Assembly (NCBI RefSeq): GCF_006546775.1
Contig: NZ_VICE01000154.1
Span: 1 to 48,408 of the forward strand
Direction of reading: 5' to 3'
Length of the DNA stretch: 48,408 nt
DNA from: Marilutibacter aestuarii
GTDB taxonomy: Bacteria; Pseudomonadota; Gammaproteobacteria; Xanthomonadales; Xanthomonadaceae
How positions within the stretch are numbered: the first letter of the stretch is position 1; the number at the start of each line of letters is the position of its first letter. The notes beneath the pieces are model-generated. The model was not told the origin of the DNA, searched no databases, and saw nothing but the letters and a program-made list of their open reading frames with translations. This document shows, one piece after another, positions 16,770 to 24,969 of this stretch. A program made the translations under genes and the position numbers.

Positions 16770-17729
16770 CTAGCTTCCTTCGGCCGGTTCGATCCTGTCC
16801 TCCAGCTTCTGAAGTCGCCAGTTCAGCCGTTCCAGGAGTTTCCGGTTGGTCGAGATCAGTTCGGAGATCGCAGCCATCATCCACATCATGACGCCGATCA
16901 TGACGCAAAGGGCCGTCAGCACCACCGACTGGATGTGGCCGTCGCCCTCGCCGAGGGCGACGAAGTAGAGGTACCTCGCGCCGGTCAAGACACCGGCGGC
17001 CATGAAGACCGCTCCGATGAAAAGGAACAGCTTGAGGGGGCGATAAATGATCGCGACCCGTACGATGGTGCCCAGCGATCGCCTGACGTAGCTGGGGATG
17101 CTCTTGACCAGGCGCGACGGCCGGAGATCGCCATTCGTCCGCACGGGCACGGAGAGGACGAGGAGGTTGCTCAAGCCGGCCTGGATGATCGTTTCAAGGG
17201 TGTAGGTATAGGCATTGAACACGTTCAGGCGCATCGCGGTGTCGCGCGAGATCGCCCGGAATCCGCTTGGCGCGTCTTCGACCTTCGTCTTGCTGGCCAT
17301 GCGCACCGCCCAGCTTCCCAGTCTTTGGAGCTTCTTCTTGATCCAGGAGAAGTGCTGGGTGTCGTCGATCGGACGGGTTCCGATGACCATGTCGGCCTGT
17401 CCCGCCACGACCGGCGCGGTCAGGCGCGGGATATCGGCGCCGTTGTACTGGTTGTCGGCATCGGTATTCACGATGACGTCCGCACCCAGGCGCAGGCAGG
17501 CTTCCAGCCCGGTCATGAAGGCGGTGGCCAGCCCCCGGTTGACCGGGTGTCTAACCACATGGTCGACGCCATGCCGCTTCGCCACCGCGGAGGTATCGTC
17601 CGTCGAGCCGTCATCGATGACCAGCCACTCGACCGAGTCGAAGCCCTCCACCTGGCGTGGAAGGTCGGCAAGAGCGACGGCAAGTGTCTGCGCCTCGTCA
17701 AGGCAGGGAATCTGGATGATCAGCTTCAT
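16770..17729 (-). CDS. DPM1/GtrB-like GT2 with C-terminal membrane spans
   Basis: Predicted 319-residue polyprenyl-phosphate glycosyltransferase. N-terminal GT2 features: LIIQIPCLDEAQTL, WLVIDDGSTDDT, NRGLATAFMTGLEACL, the metal motif NTDADNQY and APSGFRAISRD, all characteristic of dolichol-phosphate mannosyltransferase-like enzymes. Two hydrophobic spans follow (about 230-255 and 265-295), then a short charged coiled tail (LLERLNWRLQKLEDRIE). Such enzymes make undecaprenyl-phosphate-sugar on the cytoplasmic face. The ATG at 17729 is chosen because the fold starts there. It lies 32 bases after the flippase-like gene and 2 bases before the GT-C-like gene, the order expected for a Gtr-like decoration pathway. 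The sugar is unknown (Glc, Man or GlcNAc possible). Confidence 0.9.
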   Translation of the reverse strand: MKLIIQIPCLDEAQTLAVALADLPRQVEGFDSVEWLVIDDGSTDDTSAVAKRHGVDHVVRHPVNRGLATAFMTGLEACLRLGADVIVNTDADNQYNGADIPRLTAPVVAGQADMVIGTRPIDDTQHFSWIKKKLQRLGSWAVRMASKTKVEDAPSGFRAISRDTAMRLNVFNAYTYTLETIIQAGLSNLLVLSVPVRTNGDLRPSRLVKSIPSYVRRSLGTIVRVAIIYRPLKLFLFIGAVFMAAGVLTGARYLYFVALGEGDGHIQSVVLTALCVMIGVMMWMMAAISELISTNRKLLERLNWRLQKLEDRIEPAEGS

Positions 17730-17761
17730 GCGGTATGTCTGTCCATGTCGGATGTCTGATG

Positions 17762-18706
17762 CTAGCGCTGGGGGTTCCTGCGCCCCAGCCATAGGCTACC
17801 CCACGCGAAACTCAACAGGTCGCCGACCGTAGTGGCGATCCTCAGGGCAACGATCAGGGTGATGGAGGTCACCGGGCCCAATGCATCGTGCAGCCAGAAG
17901 GCGAGCATCGCCTCCCGGATGCCCAGCCCAGCGGGTGCGCCCGGCGCGATGTAGCCGATGAGCCACGAACAGGCGAATGCACCGGTGAGCAGCACCAGCA
18001 GGCGCGGTTCGGCGGCCTCGGGCGCGAGCGTCGCGGCAACGGCGAACAGGCCAACCCCAACGATCAGGAAATTGATTGCGTAGAGCAGGTAGCAGGAGAT
18101 CGAGACCGACAGGCGGGGTGAGCGCATGCCCGCTTGCTCCGGCCCGAGGCCTCGCAGGCGACGCACCAGCCGCGCAAGGCCCGGGGCTCCCGCGAGCCCG
18201 AGCGCGACCGCGATGCTGAGGCCCAGGAAGAGCGCACCGCGATGCTCGAGGATTGGCCAGTCGCGCAACGCCGCCGGCGCTTCGGCCAGCAGCGTGAGTG
18301 CGCCGACGTGCGCGCCTGCCAACATGACCAACAATGTCTCGTACGCCATGGATGCAAGGATGGCGCCCATGCCAAGTCCCATCGACCGGCTGAGCAGGAC
18401 ACGCCCCAAGTGGTGGCCGACGTTGCCAGGCAGGTACTTGCCGAATTGGGTGGTGGCCAGGATCGGCAACGTTACCCCGAGCGGCGCCGGCCGGTCGATG
18501 TCCGCCAGCAGTCGCGACCAGGCGAATGCCGTGATCGGGATCAAGGATGCGTACAAGAGCGTGAGAAGGCCGGTCGAAGCGATGATCCCGGGCTCGAGCA
18601 GCGGCCTGAGGTCATGGCCAGCCAGCGAACGCCTGGCATAGACGACGAAGAAGCCGAGCGCCGCCAATGAAACCAGGATGCCCAGGGCTCGCAGCCAGGG
18701 CTTCAT
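17762..18706 (-). CDS. Flippase-like membrane protein (LPG synthase TM / AglD family)
   Basis: Predicted 314-residue inner-membrane protein with about 8 hydrophobic segments of the UPF0104/lysylphosphatidylglycerol synthase transmembrane family. Typical elements are the early WSRLLADID, TTQFGKYLPGNVGHHLGR (the conserved K-Y-L-P-G box of this family) and the C-terminal IGYIAPGAPAGLGIREAML. The family is proposed to flip or handle lipid-linked sugars and lipids; the soluble lysyl-transferase domain of MprF is absent. It overlaps the methyltransferase gene by 4 bases (ATGA). Its placement just before the DPM1-like and GT-C-like genes suggests it moves undecaprenyl-phosphate-sugar across the membrane in place of GtrA (inference). 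Confidence 0.85.
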   Translation of the reverse strand: MKPWLRALGILVSLAALGFFVVYARRSLAGHDLRPLLEPGIIASTGLLTLLYASLIPITAFAWSRLLADIDRPAPLGVTLPILATTQFGKYLPGNVGHHLGRVLLSRSMGLGMGAILASMAYETLLVMLAGAHVGALTLLAEAPAALRDWPILEHRGALFLGLSIAVALGLAGAPGLARLVRRLRGLGPEQAGMRSPRLSVSISCYLLYAINFLIVGVGLFAVAATLAPEAAEPRLLVLLTGAFACSWLIGYIAPGAPAGLGIREAMLAFWLHDALGPVTSITLIVALRIATTVGDLLSFAWGSLWLGRRNPQR

Positions 18707-19512
18707 GCGGGCTTCCTGGCACCCAGCAGGTAGCCATTGCCGAAGGGCAGGCCGCGAGTGGCCCACTGGACGGCGAACGCGCCCCTGAGGGCGAGCCTGC
18801 CGGGCCACGACCGGAGCAGTGGATACCATTTGAGCAGCGCGCTTCGATCGATGCCGCTTCGATCGTTGTTCGCTTCCCGCGCTCCCGTCTCGCCCGTGGC
18901 GTCGATTCTGCGTTGGAATCCCCGTGCTTGCAGGCGTTCGGTGAGGTTGCCGAGCGGGAATCCAATGCACTCCACGTGCTCCACCCGAAGGCCACTCGCA
19001 GTCACGCGTTCGACGAGGCCACGACGCTCGTAACGTCGGTAGTGGCCGGCCCATACATCGGCGGCGTTCCATTGCCGTGGGTGTGCAGGGACCGAAAGCA
19101 GGAGGGTGCCGCCAGGGGCCAGCCATCGGGCCCATTGGGCGAGCGCTCCGGCATCGTCCTCGATATGTTCAAGCACCTCGAACGCCATCACGAGCGGGAA
19201 TCGTTCACGCCAGTGTTCGGAAGCCACGGCGTGCACCTGGATCGCGCGGTCGGACGCCACGCACAGTTGATGGATCAGGTCACGGGCTTCCGCGGAAGTT
19301 TCCAGTGCATGGCACTGGAATCCGCGCGCGTGAAGTTCCTGCAGCAGCATCCCGGCCCCCGGCCCGATCTCGAGCACCGGGCCCGGGCTGATGCCTTCGA
19401 GCGCCGGCAGGATCCGCTGCCGCCTGAGCAGGTATCGTGGCGCCGGCACCCAGCCCAGCGCTGGCGCGGCTGGCCCCAACATCGGATCGAGGACGAAATC
19501 ATTTGCGCTCAC
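18703..19512 (-). CDS. SAM-dependent class I methyltransferase
   Basis: Predicted 269-residue methyltransferase. Motif I is PVLEIGPGAGMLL (about 45-57), motif II region LVMAFEVLEHIEDD, and motif III LAPGGTLLLSVPAH, all standard for class I (UbiE/Ubi-G-like) enzymes; GHYRRYERRGL is common in members found in polysaccharide clusters. The start is GTG at 19512, sharing one base with the TAG stop of the upstream GT4 gene, which is more consistent with operon packing than the longer frame that overlaps that gene. It could O-methylate a sugar, for example capping the O-antigen chain, or modify a precursor; this is inference. Confidence 0.87.
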   Translation of the reverse strand: MSANDFVLDPMLGPAAPALGWVPAPRYLLRRQRILPALEGISPGPVLEIGPGAGMLLQELHARGFQCHALETSAEARDLIHQLCVASDRAIQVHAVASEHWRERFPLVMAFEVLEHIEDDAGALAQWARWLAPGGTLLLSVPAHPRQWNAADVWAGHYRRYERRGLVERVTASGLRVEHVECIGFPLGNLTERLQARGFQRRIDATGETGAREANNDRSGIDRSALLKWYPLLRSWPGRLALRGAFAVQWATRGLPFGNGYLLGARKPA

Positions 19513-20645
19513 TACGACGGTCGCCCCACGATATTCCTGCGTCGAATCATATCCATGAACTGTTCTCCGATGGCGGTGGCGTCGATACGGGGCCGGGTAC
19601 TCTCGTGGCACGGCGATTGCGCGGTGGCGGCAAGGGCCATGTGGGCGAGGAGCGCGTCGGCAAGGGACTTTGCATCCGCGCAGGGAACCAGGTAGGTACA
19701 GCCGGGCTGGGACACCAGCAGTTCCCGTGCCGCGGGGCCGTCACGGGTCACCAGGGGCCGTCCGGAGGCGACGATCTGGAACACCTTGTTGGGGATAACG
19801 CTGGCGGCCTTCTCGGAGTCGCCGAATATGCCCAGGCAGATGTCCGCCTCGCGTAGCTCTCCGGCGAGCGCTTCATAGGGCACCCACTCCATCCAGCTGA
19901 CGCGGGGCAGCGGGTCGGCGTCGAGCAGGGCGCGGATCCGCGGTGCTTCCTGGCCGACGCCCACGAGCCGCCACTCGATGTCCCGTTGCCGGAGCAGGCG
20001 CGCCGCCTCGATGATGGTCGTGATGCCGTGAAGGGGAATGAACTGTCCGTAGAACAGCACGCGGAAGGGACCGTGGCCGCGCTGGGCGAGGGGCAGGCGC
20101 GGGAAGCGCTCTGCTTCCACTCCCACCCAGACCGCATCGCAATGCCCTTTCGGAAGGTCGAACAGCCGCTCGATCCTGCGTGCGTGCGCCTGGGTGTCCA
20201 TGAAGACGTAATCCGCACGCGCGATCGCCGACGCCTCCAACCGTCGCAGCAGCCGGGCGGCCAAGCTGCCTTCGCGCAGCAGTCGCCGGTCCAGGCAGAT
20301 CGTGTCGTAGGCAGACAGGAAGACGTCCCACGCGACCGGAATGCGACGGAAGCGACAGACCAGGGCGGCGATGAAGACATCGACGTGCCCGGGATAACCG
20401 ACCAGCACCAGGTCCGGGCGGGCGACCCGCGCCAGTCGCCATGCCAGGCGTGGATACGAGAAGAGCCAGCGCAGTGCGATCCCGGCCAGCCGGACGAAGC
20501 CCCGGAGCTGGCTCTTGTCTTCGATGCCTTCCCAGGTGGAGGCGTGGATCTCGTGGAGCTCCACGCCTTGGCGCGACAGGCCTTCCCGCAGGATGCGCGT
20601 ACGCGGCTTCCCGGTGTCGTAGGTACCCCAGAAAACCACGCGCAT
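19512..20645 (-). CDS. Family 4-like (GT-B) glycosyltransferase
   Basis: Predicted 377-residue GT-B glycosyltransferase, first gene of the minus-strand island operon. The N-terminal half has RVVFWGTYDTGKPRTRIL and DLVLVGYPGHVDVFIA; the C-terminal half has FRVLFYGQFIPLHGITTII, WRLVGVGQE, and the nucleotide-sugar-binding IPNKVFQIVASGRPLVTRDG. In most GT4 enzymes the segment before ASGRP carries Glu (FE..A.G.P); here it is Gln, a notable substitution at a normally conserved site. It starts 40 bases from the etfA stop, and the intervening DNA holds a hairpin, so it marks the right border of the variable island. The sugar specificity is unknown. Confidence 0.9.
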   Translation of the reverse strand: MRVVFWGTYDTGKPRTRILREGLSRQGVELHEIHASTWEGIEDKSQLRGFVRLAGIALRWLFSYPRLAWRLARVARPDLVLVGYPGHVDVFIAALVCRFRRIPVAWDVFLSAYDTICLDRRLLREGSLAARLLRRLEASAIARADYVFMDTQAHARRIERLFDLPKGHCDAVWVGVEAERFPRLPLAQRGHGPFRVLFYGQFIPLHGITTIIEAARLLRQRDIEWRLVGVGQEAPRIRALLDADPLPRVSWMEWVPYEALAGELREADICLGIFGDSEKAASVIPNKVFQIVASGRPLVTRDGPAARELLVSQPGCTYLVPCADAKSLADALLAHMALAATAQSPCHESTRPRIDATAIGEQFMDMIRRRNIVGRPS

Positions 20646-20660
20646 CCTTCGCTCCCGCCG

Positions 20661-20678
20661 GGGCCGGCAGACCGGCCC
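20661..20678 (-). terminator. Hairpin downstream of etfBA
   Basis: GGGCCGG, a 4-base loop CAGA, then CCGGCCC: a perfect 7-bp GC stem starting 7 bases past the etfA stop on the minus strand. There is no T-tract, so it may be a weak terminator or an mRNA 3'-end stabiliser. Confidence 0.4.
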
Positions 20679-20684
20679 TGCAAC

Positions 20685-21626
20685 TCAGCCCAGCGCCGTT
20701 TCCAGTTCAGGCAGCACCTTGAACAGGTCGCCGACCAGGCCGATGTCGGCGATTTCGAAGATCGGCGCGTCGGCGTCCTTGTTGATCGCCACGATCGTGC
20801 CCGCGTCCTTGATGCCGGTCAGGTGCTGGATGGCACCGCTGATGCCGATGGCCACGTAAAGCTCGGGGGCGATGATCTTGCCGGTCTGGCCGACCTGCAT
20901 TTCGTTGGGCACGTAGCCCGCGTCGACCGCGGCACGCGAGGCGCCCACGCCCGCGCCGAGCTTGTCGGCGAAGTCGTAGATGATCTTGAAGTTCTCCGCC
21001 GAGCCCACGCCGCGGCCGCCGGACACCACGCGCTTGGCGCTCTGGAGGTCGGGACGGTCGGAACTGCCGGCCTCCAGGCCGACGAAGCGGGTATGGGTGG
21101 GCAGGGTGGCCTCGACCGACGTGGCCTCGACCGGCGCGCTGCCGCCGGCCTTGGCTTCCGGCCAGGACGCGGTGCGCACGGTCGCCACGACGGCGTGGTC
21201 GGCCGGGGCCTCGACGGTGATGATCGCGTTGCCCGCGTAGATCGGGCGCTTGAACGTGTGGCTGCCCTCGACCGACATCACGTCCGACACCTGGGCCACG
21301 CCCAGCAGGGCCGCCACGCAGGGCATCAGGTCCTTGCCGAAGGTGGTCGAGGGGCCGAAGACATGGCTGTAGCCGGTGGCGAGGCCGGCGACCTGGGGCG
21401 CCAGCACCTGGGCCAGCGCATGGGCGTTGGCTTCGTGGGCGACGGCCAGGACCTTCGAGACGCCTTCGATCGTGGCTGCTTCGGCGGCGACGGCGGCCGG
21501 GTCGGCGGCGAGAACGACGACATCGATGGACTCGGGTTCCAGCGCCCGCGCGGCGGAGACGCACTTGGCGGTCGAGGCATTCAGCTTGCCGTCCAGGTGC
21601 TCGGCGACGATCAGTACCTTGCTCAT
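20685..21626 (-). CDS. etfA: Electron transfer flavoprotein alpha subunit
   Basis: FAD-binding subunit of the cytosolic heterodimer that collects electrons from acyl-CoA and related dehydrogenases and hands them to ETF-ubiquinone oxidoreductase (encoded at 28898). The 313-residue sequence shows the C-terminal FAD signature: VVSGGRGVGSAENF, GASRAAVDAGYVPNEMQVGQ, GKIIAPELYVAIGISGAIQH and AINKDADAPIFEIADIG. The start at 21626 lies in a TAATG overlap with the etfB stop. In Xanthomonas, etfA flanks the O-antigen locus, matching its position here 40 bases from the first island gene. The length is normal for the family. Confidence 0.98.
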   Translation of the reverse strand: MSKVLIVAEHLDGKLNASTAKCVSAARALEPESIDVVVLAADPAAVAAEAATIEGVSKVLAVAHEANAHALAQVLAPQVAGLATGYSHVFGPSTTFGKDLMPCVAALLGVAQVSDVMSVEGSHTFKRPIYAGNAIITVEAPADHAVVATVRTASWPEAKAGGSAPVEATSVEATLPTHTRFVGLEAGSSDRPDLQSAKRVVSGGRGVGSAENFKIIYDFADKLGAGVGASRAAVDAGYVPNEMQVGQTGKIIAPELYVAIGISGAIQHLTGIKDAGTIVAINKDADAPIFEIADIGLVGDLFKVLPELETALG

Positions 21627-22372
21627 TACAGCAACCCCTTCTGCTTCAGTGCGGCGACCAGCTCGGCCGCGTCCTTGACCATGACGCCCTTGCTGCGCTT
21701 GGGCGGCGGCGCGTAGCTCGTGGTCTTGAGCGTGTCGCCGGCGTCGACGCCGAGGTCGGCGAAGGCGATCGTGTCGATCGGCTTGCTCTTGGCCTTCATG
21801 ATGTCGGGCAGCTTGATGAAGCGCGGCTCGTTCAGGCGCAGGTCGGTGGTGACCACGGCCGGCAGGTCGACCTCCAGGGTCTCCAGGCCGGCGTCGACCT
21901 CGCGGGTCACCGTGGCCTTGCCGTCGGCGACGTCCAGCTTGCTGGCGAAGGTCGCCTGCGGGCGGCCCCACAGCGTGGCCAGCATCTGCCCGGTCTGGTT
22001 GGCGTCGTCGTCGATCGCCTGCTTGCCCAGGATCACCAGGTCGGGCTGCTCCTTCTCGACCAGCTTGAGGAAGGCGCGTGCGGCGGTGAGCGACTGGATG
22101 CCGCCCTCGCTGACCACGTGGATGGCGCGGTTGGCGCCCATGGCCAGGCCGTTGCGCAGGTGGGCCTGGGCGTCGGCCGGGGCGATGGTGGCGACGACCA
22201 CCTCGCTGGCGATGCCCTTGTCGCGCAGGCGCAGCGCCTCTTCCAGCGCGATTTCATCGAAGGGATTGGCCGACAGCTTGACGCCATCGGTGACGACGCC
22301 GGAGCCGTCCGGCTTGACCTGGATGCGGACGTTGTAGTCCACCACGCGCTTGTAACCGACGAGGATCTTCAT
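21626..22372 (-). CDS. etfB: Electron transfer flavoprotein beta subunit
   Basis: AMP-binding partner of EtfA. The 248-residue protein begins MKILVGYKRVVDYNVRIQV and has ALEEALRLRDKG, LVILGKQAIDDDANQTGQML and the signature DLRLNEPRFIKLPDIMKAKSKP, which precedes the recognition loop that docks partner dehydrogenases. The start at 22372 was chosen because the fold begins there and GAGGAA lies 10 bases upstream; the longer frame adds an unrelated tail. A TAGAAT hexamer on the minus strand (22439-22444) could be its -10 box. It overlaps etfA, so the subunits are made from one message. Confidence 0.98.
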   Translation of the reverse strand: MKILVGYKRVVDYNVRIQVKPDGSGVVTDGVKLSANPFDEIALEEALRLRDKGIASEVVVATIAPADAQAHLRNGLAMGANRAIHVVSEGGIQSLTAARAFLKLVEKEQPDLVILGKQAIDDDANQTGQMLATLWGRPQATFASKLDVADGKATVTREVDAGLETLEVDLPAVVTTDLRLNEPRFIKLPDIMKAKSKPIDTIAFADLGVDAGDTLKTTSYAPPPKRSKGVMVKDAAELVAALKQKGLL

Positions 22373-22438
22373 CGAGTGGGGGTTCCTCAATAGCCTGGAG
22401 GGGAGGGCCGGGGCCGCTTTGGCCATGGCGGACCGTCG

Positions 22439-22444
22439 ATTCTA
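22439..22444 (-). promoter_or_regulatory. Possible -10 box for etfBA
   Basis: TAGAAT on the minus strand, 67 bases before the etfB start, in the 115-base gap after the mutarotase gene. No good -35 was found at 16-18 bases. Confidence 0.25.
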
Positions 22445-22487
22445 GCGCACCCCGATGGGCCCCGCCGGAACAGGGCGGTCTCCCGGC

Positions 22488-23339
22488 TCAGGCCGCGGGG
22501 GACAAGGAAAGCGACTGCTCGCCGCGCCAGGATTCGCCGGGTTCGAGATGGACCGGGACCAGGATCCGGCCCGCTTCGACGCAGACGAAGCGCAGATGGT
22601 CCCCGGGGGCCAGGTCCGGCAGCTGCGCGGCCTTCGCGGGCCCCGGGTTCCAGACGACCACGTCGCTGAACCCCGACATCGCGATGTCGAGCCGGTGCGG
22701 CCCGTCCTCGAGGTGCAGAGGAGAGGCGACGTCGGCGTAGATGCGATCGATCTCCCCGCCATCCAGCGCCAGCACCGGTTCGGTGTCAACGGCATCAACA
22801 TCACGGGTCGAGTCGAGGAAGCGCCGGCCGGACAGGCCACTTATTCGTACCCCGGCGGTGTCGTCCACGGCCAGGTAGGTGTGCAGGGCGGCGGCGAAAT
22901 CGAAGGAGGTCGCACCCGTATTGACGACGTCGAGGGCCATGCGCAGCGTCCAGGGCGAAAGCGCGGCCTCCAGGCGCAGGCGGAAGGGGTGCGGCCACTC
23001 CCCGCGCGTGTACGCATCGTCTTCCAGCACGAACGCCAGGCGGTCCGGGGTCGTGCCTTCAACCGGGCGCCAGGGCATGCGCCGCGCGAATCCGTGGCGT
23101 CCACCGGGGCCGCGCATCGAAAACTGCGGGAAGATGACCGGCACGCCACCCCGCATCGCGGTTCCGGGCGTGGCACGGTCGAGGGGACCGAGGAACAGGC
23201 GCTCACGGCCTGCCGCCTGCCATGACAGCAGCTGTGCGCCAAGCGACGCGGCCGCGATCGTCATGCCGTCGGCGTCGCGGCGATGCTGTCCGAAAATCAT
23301 GCGATCGTTCGTTGGATCGGGTGACGCGTGCATGTCCAT
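22488..23339 (-). CDS. D-hexose-6-phosphate mutarotase-like (aldose 1-epimerase family) protein
   Basis: Predicted 283-residue beta-sandwich mutarotase of the YeaD type, which equilibrates alpha and beta anomers of hexose 6-phosphates. The diagnostic MRGGVPVIFPQF (62-73) and RHGFAR with catalytic His82 are clear; a second conserved area is FAAALHTYLAVDD, and the DVVVWNPG segment lies near the C-terminus. The start at 23339 gives a slightly long N-terminus (MDMHASPDP); Met3 or Met14 are alternatives. It is divergent from manC with 133 bases between them and lies upstream of etfB on the same strand with a 115-base gap. Its role beside manC (both use hexose phosphates) is suggestive only. Confidence 0.87.
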   Translation of the reverse strand: MDMHASPDPTNDRMIFGQHRRDADGMTIAAASLGAQLLSWQAAGRERLFLGPLDRATPGTAMRGGVPVIFPQFSMRGPGGRHGFARRMPWRPVEGTTPDRLAFVLEDDAYTRGEWPHPFRLRLEAALSPWTLRMALDVVNTGATSFDFAAALHTYLAVDDTAGVRISGLSGRRFLDSTRDVDAVDTEPVLALDGGEIDRIYADVASPLHLEDGPHRLDIAMSGFSDVVVWNPGPAKAAQLPDLAPGDHLRFVCVEAGRILVPVHLEPGESWRGEQSLSLSPAA

Positions 23340-23472
23340 GGCATCTGTGGCTCGGGGCGCGCTCCATTATGAACGCGTGGGCCCCGTGTGCCGGCGACGG
23401 CGCCTCGCGCGGGCGTACCCAGGGGTCGGCTCGGTTAATCTCTCATCATCTCGACGTTCCAGGGAGCGGTAG
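23340..23472. other. Divergent intergenic region between mutarotase gene and manC
   Basis: A 133-base region that should hold promoters for both neighbours. A TAATCT hexamer near 23436 on the plus strand is a weak -10 candidate for manC; no matching -35 was seen. The manC ribosome site AGGGAG is at 23461-23466. Confidence 0.35.
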
Positions 23473-24885
23473 ATGCTTCATCCGGTAATCCTGAGTGGCG
23501 GCAGCGGCACGCGCCTGTGGCCCTTGTCGCGCCAGAACCAGCCCAAGCAGTTCCTGTCCCTGATCGGCGACCGGTCACTGTTCCAGGAAACCCTCCTGCG
23601 GGCCAGCCGGCTCGACGGTGCGCAGCCGCCGGTGACGGTGTGCAGCGACGACCACCGCTTCATGGTCGGCGAGCAGCTCCATGCGGTCGGCCTGGACAGC
23701 GGCGGCATCATCCTCGAGCCGGTGGCGCGCAATACCGCGCCGGCCATCGCGCTGGCCGCGATGCACGTGGCGGCGGGCGACCCCGACGCGACGATGCTGG
23801 TCATGCCGGCCGACCACCTGATCGAGGACGAGGCCTCGTTCCGGACCGCGGTGGAGACCGCGCTGGCCGAGGCCGGCCAGGGCTGGCTGGTGGCATTCGG
23901 CATCACGCCCGACTACGCCGAAACCGGTTATGGCTACATCCTGCGCGGGGAGGGGCTGGGCGAGGGGGCCTTCCGTATCGAGCGCTTCGTCGAGAAGCCC
24001 GACCTTGCGACCGCCGAGCGCTACGTCGCCGAGCGCACCTATGCGTGGAACTCCGGGATGTTCCTGTTCCGCGCCGCCCGCTACCTCGAGGAACTCGGAC
24101 GCCACGCCCCCGACATGCTGGCGGCGGTGCGCACGGCGTACGAATCGCGCGAGAGCGACCTCGACTTCACCCGCGTGCCGGAGGCGGCATTCGCGCAAAG
24201 CCCGAACGACTCCATCGACTACGCGGTGATGGAGAAGACCGACCGCGCCGCCGTGGTCCCGGTGAGCTGTGGCTGGAGCGACATCGGCTCCTGGTCCTCG
24301 CTGTGGGCGGTCGCCCAGCGCGACGACGACGGCAACCTGCACGAGGGCGACGTGATCTCCGTCGACAGCAGCGGCAGCCTGGTGCGCGCCTCCGAGCGCC
24401 GCCTGATCGCCACCATCGGCGTGGAGGACCTGGTGATCGTTGACACGCCCGATGCGACCCTGGTCGCGCGCAAGGACCGGGTCCAGGACGTCAAGACCGT
24501 CGTCGACCGCCTGAAGCAGGCCGGTCGCCAGGAGCACCTGTTCCATCGCAAGGTCTATCGCCCCTGGGGCAGCTACGACTCGATCGGCGTCGGCCCGCGT
24601 TTCCAGGTCAAGCGGATCATGGTCAAGCCCGGCGCGGCCCTGAGCCTGCAGAAGCACGCGCACCGCGCCGAGCATTGGGTGGTGGTGTCCGGCGTCGCCG
24701 AGGTCACCTGCGACGACCGCGTGTTCGACCTGCGCGAGAACGAGAGCACCTTCATCCCGCTGGGCAGCGTGCACCGGCTGCGAAACCGCGGTGACGTGCC
24801 GGTGGAGCTGATCGAAGTCCAGTCAGGCAGCTATCTCGGGGAAGACGACATCGTCCGCCTGGAGGACGTGTACGGCCGATCCTGA
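23473..24885 (+). CDS. manC: Mannose-1-phosphate guanylyltransferase / mannose-6-phosphate isomerase
   Basis: Bifunctional type II enzyme (XanB/ManC/AlgA family, 470 residues, the usual size). The N-terminal guanylyltransferase domain has the nucleotide-binding loop LSGGSGTRLWPLSR (7-20) followed by PKQF, then EPVARNTAPAIALAA and FVEKPD. The C-terminal cupin isomerase domain has RPWGSYDSI, VKPGAALSLQKHAHRAEHW (metal-binding His and Gln) and the C-terminal NESTFIPLGSVHRLRN. It makes GDP-mannose, which Gmd and Fcl in the island convert to GDP-L-fucose. AGGGAG lies 6 bases before the ATG. It is separated from the island by etfBA and the mutarotase gene. Confidence 0.97.
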   Translation: MLHPVILSGGSGTRLWPLSRQNQPKQFLSLIGDRSLFQETLLRASRLDGAQPPVTVCSDDHRFMVGEQLHAVGLDSGGIILEPVARNTAPAIALAAMHVAAGDPDATMLVMPADHLIEDEASFRTAVETALAEAGQGWLVAFGITPDYAETGYGYILRGEGLGEGAFRIERFVEKPDLATAERYVAERTYAWNSGMFLFRAARYLEELGRHAPDMLAAVRTAYESRESDLDFTRVPEAAFAQSPNDSIDYAVMEKTDRAAVVPVSCGWSDIGSWSSLWAVAQRDDDGNLHEGDVISVDSSGSLVRASERRLIATIGVEDLVIVDTPDATLVARKDRVQDVKTVVDRLKQAGRQEHLFHRKVYRPWGSYDSIGVGPRFQVKRIMVKPGAALSLQKHAHRAEHWVVVSGVAEVTCDDRVFDLRENESTFIPLGSVHRLRNRGDVPVELIEVQSGSYLGEDDIVRLEDVYGRS

Positions 24886-24911
24886 GCCCTCGCCATTGCC
24901 CCAACGTACGG

Positions 24912-24941
24912 TTCGGTCCGGCCACGCCGGCGCGTTAGACT
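24912..24941 (+). promoter_or_regulatory. Candidate promoter for the CoA-transferase genes
   Basis: TTCGGT (24912-24917) and TAGACT (24936-24941) with an 18-base spacer, 28 bases before the ATG. The same TTCGG-spacer-TAGACT pattern occurs upstream of pepA. Confidence 0.4.
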
Positions 24942-24957
24942 GGGGCCATCCCGCAAT

Positions 24958-24961
24958 GGAG
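24958..24961 (+). promoter_or_regulatory. Ribosome binding site deciding the scoA start
   Basis: GGAG lies 8 bases before the ATG at 24970. The alternative GTG at 24961 overlaps this site and is therefore disfavoured. Confidence 0.55.
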
Positions 24962-24969
24962 TGGCCCCC

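Noticed and set aside
19986-21716. A 576-codon open frame on the plus strand
   Set aside because: Antisense to the GT4 gene and etfA; the peptide is rich in Gly, His and Asp repeats from reversed codons.
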